From Oscheius tipulae (taxonomy: Eukaryota; Nematoda; Chromadorea; Rhabditida; Rhabditidae): a stretch of DNA of 64,000 nucleotides. The DNA is taken from contig JASJZH010000003.1 in NCBI GenBank assembly GCA_037178975.1, forward strand, positions 2,108,001 to 2,172,000, in the 5' to 3' direction. The notes under the pieces are model-generated. The model had not been told where the DNA came from and ran no database searches. It saw nothing but the letters and a program-made list of their open reading frames with translations. A program made the position numbers and the translations under genes. Below, piece after piece: positions 33,552 through 43,496 of the stretch (its first letter is position 1; every line of letters begins with the position of its first letter).

Positions 33552-36500
33552 CTAATAGGTGCTTCTAATCGAGGTGGCAGCGGCATGGGCGAGCATGAGA
33601 CGGACGATGAGGAGAGCCTCCTCATGACGACGGGCATCGTTGATGAAATCGGCGGCAATGCTGAAATTTTGAATTGGAGCTGGAAACTGAAAAAAAAAAA
33701 CCGTACCTTCTAGTGGGTCCCTGCGTGAATTTGAGCAACTTTACAGCTTGGAGAGTGTCACCATGTCTCATGAAATAGCGGGCCATGTCGAGAAGTTGCT
33801 GGTTGCTCATCACAGTAGGGTCAATTCTGAACTTCTCGTAGAGGGAGAGGACAGAGAGGAGGTTACTTTTGATTGGAAGAGTACTTGACAGACAAGGGAA
33901 AGGTGAGCAGGCCCTGGAGCCAGGAACGAAGATGGGCAGCCAGTCCACCGCCGTTGTTGTCCAAATTGGCGACGCGTCTGCCAACACGGTATAACTGGAA
34001 TACGGGTATCTACGATGTCTTTGGTAGTAGTGAAGAGACGCCACGGTGTTGATAGGTCGAGTACAATTCTGTACTACAGAAAAGATAGATGATGCGATCT
34101 TCTATTAACTCTATTAACTTGGAGAGATTCGACATGCGAGTGAGCCGCATAGTTCAGCCCAATGTCCTGGCAAAATGACCCAGCAAGATGAAGTAGAATC
34201 AGGTGTGGAAGTCCAGCTTATTAGCAGAACAGATTTCTTACCCCAATTTCTCAACGGGGTTTTAAAAAACAAAGATAAGGAGCTCACCTTACTGAATCGC
34301 GTCTTCAGATCCTCCTTGGTGTACTCTCCCTCGACCAGGCTCGTCTTCGGCATGGCGGCTACTAGCGTCTTCATGAAGAGGTCATTTTCGGCGCATTGTT
34401 CGATCGTCTTGATCTGCTTGGCCAGGGGCAGACGACGTCCCTCAATGCAGCAGCTGCCCTTCTTCCCGAACTCGATCGAATCGACAATGTTCTGCACAGC
34501 GAGCCACATCTGTTTGGCACGGCGATTCTCGGCATCCTGCAAAAACTCATTTCGCGTGTGAAGGTACCATACACACGAAGCCGAGTAGAGTGTATTTGAC
34601 ATGACAAGTACATGTGCAAACTTAGTCTCTATTGGCAAAACTTGGCAAGTCAAACTTTAGGCATATGAAAGGGAACAAGAACAAGCTAGCATAGTATCTT
34701 TTAAGGGTTCTTCAGCGAATCTCCCTTCAGCTTCCAACCTGTTTAAACCCTTTTCTAGGCTAGATATAGCGTAAATTTCACACGCTTTTTCCTCAAAAAA
34801 AAAAAAAGTTGCAAACTTCTTAGCTTGTGAACATTGCAACGCTATGTTTTTTCTATTCAAGAAAGGCGAAAACTGTCACGTTTAGGGGGCTATAATAGAA
34901 AGCAATACGGGTAAGAAAGCACTATGGTTCATCTTCCACAATTAGCCATATCTTCATAGAGGAAGAGAAGACTTACCCCCTAAGGATCAACGCAACTGAA
35001 GAGATTCACACAATCAACAGCATCTTCTTCATTCCCCTCGTCGATAACGATTAATAAAAATTTTCGCTAGTCTTGTTTTGCTCGTTTTATCTTTTCACTT
35101 TAGGATTAAGAGTCTTCCAAAGAAACATGGAAACACGGTATCTTGACAAGTTTTCGACTATACTCGTCCGGAGTTTCGAGTAGGGTTGCAAGCTTTGTTC
35201 ACAAAATGTACTCGGCCTGTTACAGAATGCCAAAAACTCAAGGTCAACAAAATTGTCGCATATTAGGAGTTATTATGAAGATCTCCAAAACCTTGGTGCT
35301 AAGGGCTACGACTGCGAACCAAACAACCCAAGATGGTTTTCAACATGTTGAAATGTTAAAACTCATGCACGCCTTTGCTTAATGGCACCGGTTCGGTATT
35401 TCGCAACTCGTTTCAGCCAATCATGATGTTAATAGACAGCCTTTGCTATCAAGAACAGCATTCGGTAGCAAACTGTCAATGATTGGAGACTGTTGTCTTT
35501 TAGGTTCCTCAATCAACGAACCTGAGCAACACGACTCTTCAGCGCCGTCTCGAGACCATGCAGCTGAGCGAGGGCACGATTTATGACCGCGAGATGAGCA
35601 TCGCGTTCAGCCTGGACAGCCTTCTCAACATCCTTTGCGTGCTCAATGTCGTAGAGCTGCTTCTGGGTGATGATGATCTGAAAAAGAAGATGGATGAGAG
35701 CAGAAGAAGCAAAAATACGGTAAGATTCGAATAACCTTGTTTCAACTAATAAATACTCGAGTAAACGCATCCATTTTACGGGGTCAAAGTCTTTTCTCCA
35801 TGTATCCATGGACAAAATAAAATGGGTCATACAGACAGGTTTAACGATGGTCAAAATGATGCATGCATGTGTGGGTGAGATAGGTTAAGACGTATGTGGG
35901 AATAAAAAGAGGGATGGTTTAGGTGTATTTGTGGAAAAAGACATTAATCCATGCCTGATTGAGCTGCTTCTGTCTGGCCTCGGCGTCTCGAATTCCTTCA
36001 GAAGGGGCGACGACAGCTTTGAATGGGATGGCAGCAGGCTTCGGGACAGGTTCCGGCTCGGCCTTCGTCGGCACGATAATCTCCACATCGGGGGTCTGAA
36101 ATTGGAAGTGTTCACGTTTACTTTGTGGTAAGATTGTTATCGACCATTTAGAGCTAATCTTTTTTGTGTACCTGTCAAATTCTCCCTTTCGGAATCTTTC
36201 CTCTGCTTTTTTCTTTACAAACTATCTTCATGGAAAAGTTTGTGTACCACGCGTCCCCGTGGCGGGGATGGAACCCGGGTCGTCTGGCTCGAGTGGCGTC
36301 TCTTACCAAGTGTTTCACTAAAACTATGCTGGGTTGTACCTTTACTTGAACACCGGAAACCTCTCTACAAAACAATATTCTACAAAAGGTTTAGGGCGGA
36401 ATATAAAATATAATGGACAAGAGGACTTTTAGAAATAAGTCAAACAAACTTTCTGGACTATATAACGTCACTTGAAACGAGAGGACATCAATCTACAAAC

Positions 36501-37791
36501 CCAGGGACACCTTCAACAGCTCGTCCACTACCGATCAAGAAGAAGGCCACCCCTCCACCAAGGGACAAGTCGACAAAGCGGAGAAGAAGGGCAACAAATT
36601 TTCCCGAAGGCGCAGCGTAATGCAGCCCCAGAGCGTCAGCCAGATCGGCTCCAATGAGAATCTGCCAACGAGGAAAGAGAGCTAGGCTAATTTTGGTAAG
36701 AACTACTCTAAATAGGTGTAATAAGAATTCCAGATAACTCACTAGAGGCGCACAAAAGTTAGCGCGGCAAAACTGAGCCTCGAAATCCCGAAAACGCACT
36801 TTAAGATCGCGGACGTTGCATACAATATAGCTCAAAAGGACAAATATCAGTGCAGCTCTCGAATTCGATGCTCGTGAATGCCCGGAACAGCCCATTGAAC
36901 CCGTATCTTCTCGTGGAAGATCAGATTCTCGAGGTTAAAGGGCATCCGACTGTCTACTGAGTTCTCCCTCTAGCTTCATGTACAGCCAGAGGAAATGATC
37001 AGGCTGGTTCACCCTTGAAATAATACCCTTTACGGGGATCACCTGCCGCCCAAGAGGAACAAGGAGCTCGTATTTGATCGTGGACTCCCACCGACTGCCA
37101 GAAATGTCTAACGGTTTCAAAATCATGAAGGCTGACAAACTTCCTGAGGCGTTTTCCACGACCACTGGGCACTGTGGACCACATGCTGGACGATGATGCT
37201 TTTGAAATCGGGGAGGCTACGCGCTCCAAGGCAATGCGTGATCGCCATCAGATTCGCTCGATTCTGAAGAGCGACACGACAAACACTACGACCACAACGA
37301 GGTCGCAAAAAGATCGCAACGGCAGCACTAAGAAGACGACGAAGGTAAAGAAAAAGAGAGCAGGAGATCAGGAAATGGACTGAATAACAAGGTGCGTTCA
37401 CTTTGTAAATAAAGACTGCTCTCAACGAATATTATAAGAACCTCACCTGTGTTTTCTGAATGACCAGTTCCTTATTGTCCACCTTTTCCACAGGCTTCTC
37501 TCTGAGAGGAGGAGCCGCCTCGGTCTTTGGCTTCTTGCTATCTTGGACGCTGACTATAGGAACTTCTTTGAAGGGCAGAGGGCTGAAACGAACTGTGAAG
37601 TTATGGGAAAAACATGCGAACCTTGGAGACGAGTCGCCAAGAACAGCCTTATAGAGAGGCTTTGTGACGGGTATGTGAACTTCGACGATGGAGCGGAATT
37701 TGGGGTCAATATAGCTATAGGCGAGTGTGCCGGCTCCGGCAGCTGTGGCCAGGCCGGTAGCTCCGAGAATAAGACGTTTTGTATTTGTCAT
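33552..37791 (-). CDS. immt-1: MICOS subunit MIC60 (mitofilin)
   Basis: Minus-strand exons 37791-37622, 37582-37447, 36095-35955, 35677-35522, 34536-34288, 33994-33894, 33865-33707 and 33660-33552 join in frame to 406 residues. The N-terminus has a transmembrane helix (LILGATGLATAAGAGTLAYS). A linker and short coiled coil (QKQLYDIEHAKDVEKAVQAE) follow, then the mitofilin domain (AENRRAKQMWLAV, RRVANLDNNGGG, LRSWLQGLLTF, LLDMARYFMRHGDTLQAV, ADFINDARRHEEALLIVRLM). It anchors cristae junctions in the inner mitochondrial membrane. It is markedly shorter than usual metazoan MIC60, so exons may be missed in the coiled-coil region. The exon 3 donor is either GC or a GT 12 nt on. A 28 nt intron (33866-33893) is inferred. 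Confidence 0.85.
36243..36365 (-). repeat. tRNA-derived SINE copy in MIC60 intron
   Basis: On the minus strand it reads TGGTAAGAGACGCC (box A) and CCGGGTTCCATCCCCGCC (box B). Its tail ends with the TTGAACACCGGAAACC-type block (+ strand) shared with the 1.75 kb copy. Confidence 0.65.
36500..37383 (+). CDS. unresolved basic-protein gene nested in MIC60 intron
   Basis: On the + strand, a proline/lysine-rich frame (STARPLPIKKKATPPPRD at about 36507-36620) ends at a GTAATG donor. A second open stretch with good acceptor and donor (about 36872-36932, LEFDARECPEQPIEPVSS) joins it in phase. A last frame (37174-37383) reads MLDDDAFEIGEA, then RDRHQIRSILKSD and KKTTKVKKKRAGDQEMD before TGA, and AATAAA follows at 37408. 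I could not connect the last part in frame. An antisense frame at 36935-37165 is also open. The family is unknown. Confidence 0.3.
37408..37413 (+). terminator. poly(A) signal of the nested candidate gene
   Basis: AATAAA lies 24 nt after the TGA at 37381-37383, which supports a + strand transcript ending inside the MIC60 gene. Confidence 0.4.
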
Positions 37792-38402
37792 TCTGAAAAA
37801 AGAGGTTATTTTAGCAGCAAGAGGTTACAAAGTTGTTAGAATCTGCCTAAAAGGTTTTTTGTCGTATCAACAATGATTTCTACACTTTTTCTAGCTTTAC
37901 GGCTTTAATTCTCAGCGCATAAGAGAGCAAAACAATAATATAATATATAGCAAAAAAAAAACGCGAGGGGAATGATCAAAAAAAGAAAATTGGTGTCAAG
38001 ATGTTGCGTCAACTCAAAAATGCCCTACACAATGGTATACATACCGTAAGAAAAATGTTTATACAAGACTAAGTACTTCCTTCTGGTGTTTTCTCCTGTC
38101 GTCCATTGCTTTTAGCCTGTTCAGTGAGTATATTATGTCGCTGAGGCGTAGAAGACAGCTTCCATAACGCCCCATCTCTGTAAAATGTTGCCTTGCTTTC
38201 CTATCAAAATTCCAGAAGAGACATGAATAATATTTTTATATCCCCATGTCTCAAGGTGTTTCTTTTTTTTTCTTTGAAATCCAAACCCTTCACATTCTAC
38301 GATGCCCCATTGAGAATGGCGGAAACTGGCCCAGTTCAAATTATCCATTTCTCCTCCTCGTTTTCTCTCACTTCCCTTCTCGTTCTGTACTAGAATTTCC
38401 AG
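37792..38402. promoter_or_regulatory. divergent intergenic region between MIC60 and RMI1
   Basis: 611 bp separate the two start codons. Both ends carry acceptor-like TTTTTCAG or TTTCCAG at 0-1 nt from the ATG, so first-exon or leader sequences must be added from elsewhere. No TATA box or other element is recognised. Confidence 0.4.
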
Positions 38403-40413
38403 ATGTCAGCAGCTGAGGAGGCTGTCGTGAATTTCTTTCTCGACAAATACATCTATCTCCGGCAGGAATGGCTGAAGGCCGTCTTGAACTTTTTGCGCCA
38501 TAAAGGAGTTGATTTTGTGGGTTCTTTCCCCGAATTCTCAGTTATTTTTCTCTTTCAGAGCAGAACAGACCTCGTCTGCAATCTAGTCTACGAACAGTGG
38601 CTCCATTCAGATATGATGGAGACGACGGAAGCGTCAGCGAGTGGCATCGACACCGCGGCCAGACTAACAACGCTCCAAGAACCCCTTATTTTACAGGTTG
38701 CTCCCTCTTTCTAGTCATTTTACCACCCATTTTCAGCTAAAATCGGCCCTAGATGTAGGCATGTCCTTCTATTCCCAGGTCAAATCGTTCACCAACACTT
38801 TTGTCGACAATTCTGGCTTTGAGGCGCTGACGGAGAATGAGAAAGAAGCCTTCCAGCAGGCTGTAAGTCCAGTATTTTAATGTGCAGGTCGATTTAGAAG
38901 CCGCAAAGAACACTAACACTGCTGCTCACTAACGGAGTCCAAGAATACAACGCCATCGAATTCAAGCCTATACGGGAACTCACATTGATGTCCAAACCTG
39001 GGATAAAGGTCGGGTTTTCATAATTGTTGCCGTTTTGAAGTCATTTTTCGAGGAACACGGTCTGGACACTGCCTCTCTATGTCCATGAGTTTTGAAAACC
39101 TGCTAAATGCTCTTCTAAACAACCTTTCATGTTGTTTTCTTCTCAAATAGCTTGTTCAAAAAGTTCACAGCCTCTGTGGGTCGAACCCGGGTCAGGACGG
39201 ACAAGATCACGTTCAATGGAAATAGATGCTCGTACAAACGGAAATAGCTGGGGGTGCTCATAGAAAAATGGTTGTCCGAGATTATGCTTTCGACAAATTA
39301 CATTGTGTTTGGCCATTTTCTAATATTTTAGTCGGGGTTATCCGTGTAGCTGTGGGTAAAACGTATCTAAACTATAAACCGCGATGGAGTCTGGTTGACT
39401 GTTTCTCTGCTTGTGGAATTTTCCGAGACCCCAAAGCAAAGGTGACAAGCCAAGAGTTATTGAGGGTTTAGTTGATAAGTCAGTTGTGAGCAGAGCAGCA
39501 TGGGGAATGTCGCAGTTTGTGGTAGCTCGACTAGTAAGCTAACTTAAGTTCAAACAAGTGGACCGAAGCAACCGCAGGCTGCTGGAGTATTGTGTTATAT
39601 CAAGTCTCACGTGATTGATCTTTTGAGAGTCACTTAACTCCAAAGTGAGATTTTTTTTATCCACGGCTGTTCTTCTTGTCTCTGTCTAACAACCTTTTCA
39701 GATCTTGTTTCTCCCGCCAATGAAATGCCGCCGCGGTAGATTCTTCCTCGAAGCAACTAACGTTCAAATACTAGGTATTCTCAGACCTTTCCTCAAATTT
39801 TGAATCACATCTCCAGGAGGAGAGGTTGAAAGCTACATAGACACTTTCAATCCTGTGAAAGTCATGTCTACTCGCATCGCACAGAAGACGTCAGTAATAA
39901 ACCCGTCAGTAGCCGAGCCACCAGCTCCGCCACCACAACGTTCCATCCCAATCTTGCCACCCACGAGCGGCCCGAAGTCCCCGAAAAGGATTCTGGCCAA
40001 CATTCAGGCCATTGAGAGCAGGACGAGACTGGCCGATGTAGCACAGGCACAGAAAGAGCAGAGCCTATTTGAGCTATCCCAAAAACCAGGTTTTCCATTT
40101 GGAACATTTTAAAACCTCGTTTAGAACGAGAACTAGGACCCTTCGGAGACCGAGCCACCCCGGTGAAAGCTACGACGACGCTTGATGGAGCAAAACCGCT
40201 GCCAGAAATAAACGAGCAGAAACCGCCGCGTCTATCGGTACGAAATTTTGGAATTTGGTATAAGCATTGGCTCAGAAGAACAAGGAAGACGTTCGCATAA
40301 AAGTCGAGCCCGAAGAGCCTGACATTATTTTCACGCCTGTCCCTCCACCTCCTAAGAAATTGAAACCGGTACGTGTTTTCAAGCCTCCGCGTGTCTGCAA
40401 GTTTCAAACCTGA
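38403..40413 (+). CDS. RecQ-mediated genome instability protein 1 (RMI1)
   Basis: Exons 38403-38516, 38559-38696, 38737-38862, 38898-39008, 39702-39774, 39817-40089, 40125-40237 and 40276 onward are all in frame. The N-terminus is a helical domain (RQEWLKAVLNFL...VYEQWLHSDM). The OB fold follows (LTNGVQEYNAIEFKPI, MSKPGIKILFLPP, RRGRFFLEATNVQILGGEVE), the hallmark of RMI1. It stabilises topoisomerase III and the BLM-type helicase for double-Holliday-junction dissolution. A proline-rich tail (PAPPPQRSIPILPPTSGPKS) follows. Read through exon 8 it stops at 40413 (361 residues). If spliced at 40368 it runs into the Cpn10-like exons. A TTTCCAG acceptor abuts the ATG. Confidence 0.85.
39165..39240 (-). 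repeat. SINE fragment in RMI1 intron
   Basis: Minus-strand box-B-like CCGGGTTCGACCCAC and its flank resemble the SINE family. The box A part is not preserved. Confidence 0.4.
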
Positions 40414-40432
40414 ATTTACTCTTCACTTCCAG

Positions 40433-40736
40433 ACTCCCGAACCCCGGAGAACGTTCAAACTTCTAAATGATAACATTCTTGTCCTGCCGCAAACAAACCA
40501 GGGAAAGGTACGGTTCTTTATTTTATCCATCCATTATCTTGTTTCCGAGTCTCCAAGCTACCGTGGTAGCCACGGGTCCGGGAGTCCGTAACGAGAAAGG
40601 CGAGCTGGTTCCGCTGTCTGTCCAGATCGGCGACTGCGTCCTTCTCTCCGAAAATGGCGGGACAAAGATCTTTTACGAGAACAAGGAGCACACGATCCTC
40701 CGCGAGCAGGATCTCCTCGCCGTCTTCAACTAATTT
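40433..40736 (+). CDS. chaperonin-10-like domain lacking the mobile loop
   Basis: Exon 40433-40507 reads RRTFKLLNDNILVLPQTNQG. The next exon reads LQATVVATGPGVRNEKGELV, then IGDCVLLSENGGTKI and ILREQDLLAVFN before TAA (40734-40736). Both align to HSP10/GroES, but the roughly 14-16 residues containing the GroEL-binding mobile loop are missing between ILV and LP. There is no start codon before the domain. The exon acceptor at 40432 joins in phase to RMI1 exon 8, suggesting a fusion. The junction 40507/40560 is not phase-consistent with any acceptor I can see, so the chimera may be broken. A diverged, captured HSP10 copy is the alternative. Confidence 0.6.
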
Positions 40737-40796
40737 TCCTAGTTTTCCAAAAATTTTACTTTGTTCTTTTTATGGTTACCCTCCTGTGATAGATTT

Positions 40797-40905
40797 AAGT
40801 CCATGTAAATTTACTTCAAATATAGATCTTCAGATCACTTTGTCACAAGCGGGAGAGAGAAAACCCGTAAGAAAGTATGAAAAGACGCAAACTGGGCTGG
40901 GAGCG
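40797..40905 (+). repeat. dispersed repeat, copy 1
   Basis: About 105 bp with TTTGTCACAAGCGGG and GCAAACTGGG(C/A)TG, repeated in direct orientation at 44757-44861. Confidence 0.6.
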
Positions 40906-41370
40906 GGATTACGGTAGCTTACGGGTCTTACAGGAGCAGCGATTAGTGTCGCATTTGCCTGAAATAACAATTAAATCCGCCATCATTTCAAGGGTTATCG
41001 ATGGAATCCATCCTTCTGCTCGAGAACAACCGCCATTGGATTTCGAGCTCCTTTTTTGGGGTCGATCTACGTAGAAGATTGCCACCAATACGCTAACTCC
41101 AAAAGACTACATTCGAGGATCGAGATTATGCAAAAAACGGTCTGAAAACGAGGAAAAATGCGAAAAGCTGTAATTGAGAGCCCAAAACTCACCCGCTGTT
41201 CGAAGAGTCGTTTAAACTAGCGGGAGTTTGAATGTTTTTAAATTTCTGCAAATAAGAAAGTCTAGTAACTTTTTGCATCTCTCACCGAAAACCACATTTA
41301 TTTCTTCCCCACTTTAATACAAAGAAGAAGAAAGTAACTATTCATTAGAAGCCATCAAATTAACAAAAAT
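40906..41370. other. intergenic, no gene seen
   Basis: This is the 3' flank of the MADF gene, with a minus-strand AATAAA (complement of 41297-41302). Nothing else is recognised. Confidence 0.5.
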
Positions 41371-42303
41371 TCACAGGGAAGAACGGGTACTATCATTGGA
41401 GTTGACATGGCGAGCGGAACGACGAAGTCCGGTGGCCGGGAGCGAAGGTGTAGTGTAGATACGACGCGGAGCAGCCTTCGTCTTCTTTTTCGGTGGTGGC
41501 GTTGCGACTCTCATGGAGGAGAGCTCCAGTTCGACCTCTTCGCTCGAGACGTCGAAAATGTCGGCAGAGCTTTTTTCGGGCAAGGTTTCAGCTGATTCTT
41601 CCAGGACTATGGAACAATTCTTCGTCTCTTTATCAGCCAGCAGTTTTTTGAGCTTATACAGCGCGGCGAAGGCGGGGTCTAAAAGACTACAATGAAGAAC
41701 AAGAGATGAACAAAATTACCTCGCTCTGGCAGTGGGACGATGTATTTATCGAATACCTTCATTTTCTTAAAGATACTGTTTGGCTCTTCCTGAAATTTTC
41801 ATTTTACTTCGTAAAAATGCAGCAGCTCACGTAGCCCTCAATCCGCCATGTACGATATCTTCTCTGAAGCAGAATCCACTGCTTCTCCAGATCCTCTCCG
41901 TTCCCGTCGAGATTTAGTTTGACGCGTATATCGTTCCACAGTTTGCTTCTGTATTTTCTATTGGTTCTGTAATTAGGATCGAGAGGATCGTAGAGGCAGG
42001 GATGTTCTTTGATCGCGACCAGCACATCGACGGTGTCCTAGTATAGATTTTGTACATTAAAATCAGCGAGTAAACGCACAAAAGCTTCCAAATCCGAATA
42101 AGAAGCTGCCGTGTTATTCTGCATATCATCCATATCGATGTCGGTCCCGGATTGGGATCTTTTCTGAAAATCAGCTGCACTGCTGGGGAAAAAGAAGAAA
42201 GACTTACAAACTGATTGTAGTACACTGGATCTTCATCGCTGATTTCAGAGAGACCCCGCTGAAGTCTTGTGAGGGAGTTAGTAGACAACGACTCCTGGCT
42301 CAT
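41371..42303 (-). CDS. MADF-domain protein
   Basis: Five minus-strand exons (42303-42208, 42163-42080, 42037-41831, 41789-41720, 41678-41371) give 254 residues. Residues about 61-130 form a MADF (Myb/SANT-like) domain: VLVAIKEHPCLYDPLDPNYR, RSKLWNDIRVKL, EKQWILLQRRYRTW. These domains bind DNA or chromatin partners in transcription factors. The C-terminal part is acidic and then basic (PPPKKKTKAAPRR), ending RRSARHVNSNDS. All junctions are in frame. It shares a 206 bp divergent promoter with the gene at 42510. A poly(A) signal lies 69 nt past the stop. Confidence 0.85.
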
Positions 42304-42509
42304 TGTGCTCGGAAATCATTTTTGTGTTGAAAACATAACATGAAGAATACCCTGTCGATAAAGCAAATATTGTAGAGAATGTTTAGCCCTAATGTGTTGG
42401 TTTTTGCGAGAGGGAAGCAATGAGAAATAGAAAACCAGTAAACATTTTACAACATTTCAGAATTTGAAAAACAGTTTGAATCCCCGCATCAGCCTACGGT
42501 AATCCTAAA
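42304..42509. promoter_or_regulatory. 206 bp divergent promoter region
   Basis: The only sequence between the MADF-gene start (-) and the start at 42510 (+), so both promoters must lie here or overlap the genes. Confidence 0.5.
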
Positions 42510-43075
42510 ATGTTAACTGATCTCGCTGTTCGGCAGCCCATTCCAACACACAGAAGGGACTAACTTGGGTGTTGGAAGCGTTTAGGTGACGAGCGACGTT
42601 GATCTTGGCTTCATCTACAGAGAAGACATCGCACCGGCCAAGTTTCAGGTCCTTTTTGACATATTCTCCCAGGAAAACGTTCCTTTTAGAATCTAGCCAA
42701 CGATTGGCGTCTCTCGAGAGACTTCCGCGACGACATGAACGCTTTCTTCCAGAGTAGCCTCCGCGAAATGGTCGACGATACTCGGACAGAGGCCAAAGTC
42801 ATTGTTCAGTCAGTCGGTGACTCTTGCATGTAAGTCTACTTCCAACGGGGCCAGAAATGAATTTTCTTTTCAGCCTCGAGCTGGAAAGACCCGAAGGTTT
42901 TGCCACGTTCAAAATGTCGGTCGAGCTGAAGCTGGTGGCCGGAGAGGAGCTTCTGCGCCATCTGATGTACGCGGTCACAAATCTCCGCCGGAGGAACAAG
43001 AAGATGGAAGAGGATCTGGCCGACAAGAAAAGCTTTATTCAAACCGTCTATTCGCCATCTCTCTCTGCTGTCTGA
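42510..43075 (+). CDS. small protein with head and coiled coil, XRCC4/PAXX-like?
   Basis: Exons 42510-42527, 42586-42648, 42690-42829 and 42874-43075 join in frame to 140 residues. The first 90 residues alternate short strands and helices (SDVDLGFIYREDI, DMNAFFQSSLREMVDD, EAKVIVQSVGDSCILELE). A leucine-rich amphipathic helix follows (LLRHLMYAVTNLRRRNKKME). This order resembles the head-plus-stalk fold of XRCC4/XLF/PAXX/SAS-6 proteins, but no diagnostic motif is present. The 18 nt first exon is an inference from a GTTCGG donor. A MITE lies 3 bp past the stop codon's target-site copy. Confidence 0.5.
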
Positions 43076-43085
43076 ACAAATGTTT

Positions 43086-43488
43086 GGTAATAGTTCGGCA
43101 GGCGCCCCCTTTCGTTTAAATTTTTGGCGCGCTTTTACAATATCGCTCAGAATAGGTTTTTCTGTTGAAATTTACCAACTTTTTCAGTTTTTGACGGCTT
43201 TTACCGTATCCAGCGTGTAAAAAAACCCCCTAGAATGTAAGAAAAGTGAAAAAACTACGGAAAAGAACGAGTTATTCGAGGTTTGTGTCAAACTTACAGT
43301 TCTCTGATTTCCCTGATATTTATGACGTTTTGCATGTTCTAAAGGGTTCTTTTTGCACGCTGGATTTGATAAACGCAGTTAGAAATTGGAAAAATTAATA
43401 AATTTTATGAGAAAAACACGATTTTAGACGAAGGGGGGCAACTACCGTAATTTTTGACTTGAAGGGGGGAGCCTGCCGAACTATTACC
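43086..43488. mobile_element. 403 bp MITE with 18 bp inverted repeats and 8 bp target duplication
   Basis: GGTAATAGTTCGGCAGGC at 43086-43103 is perfectly inverted at 43471-43488, followed inward by C/G-rich stretches. The flanks are an exact 8 bp direct repeat AAATGTTT (43078-43085 and 43489-43496), the duplication size of hAT and P-type DNA transposons. No ORF lies inside. The left end is also found as a relic at 32866. Confidence 0.85.
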
Positions 43489-43496
43489 AAATGTTT

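Noticed and set aside
36999-37229. Minus-strand reading with FETVRHFWQSV resembling the eIF4E core
   Set aside because: The following eIF4E signature (GIxPMWED) and cap-binding tryptophans are absent. Probably chance.
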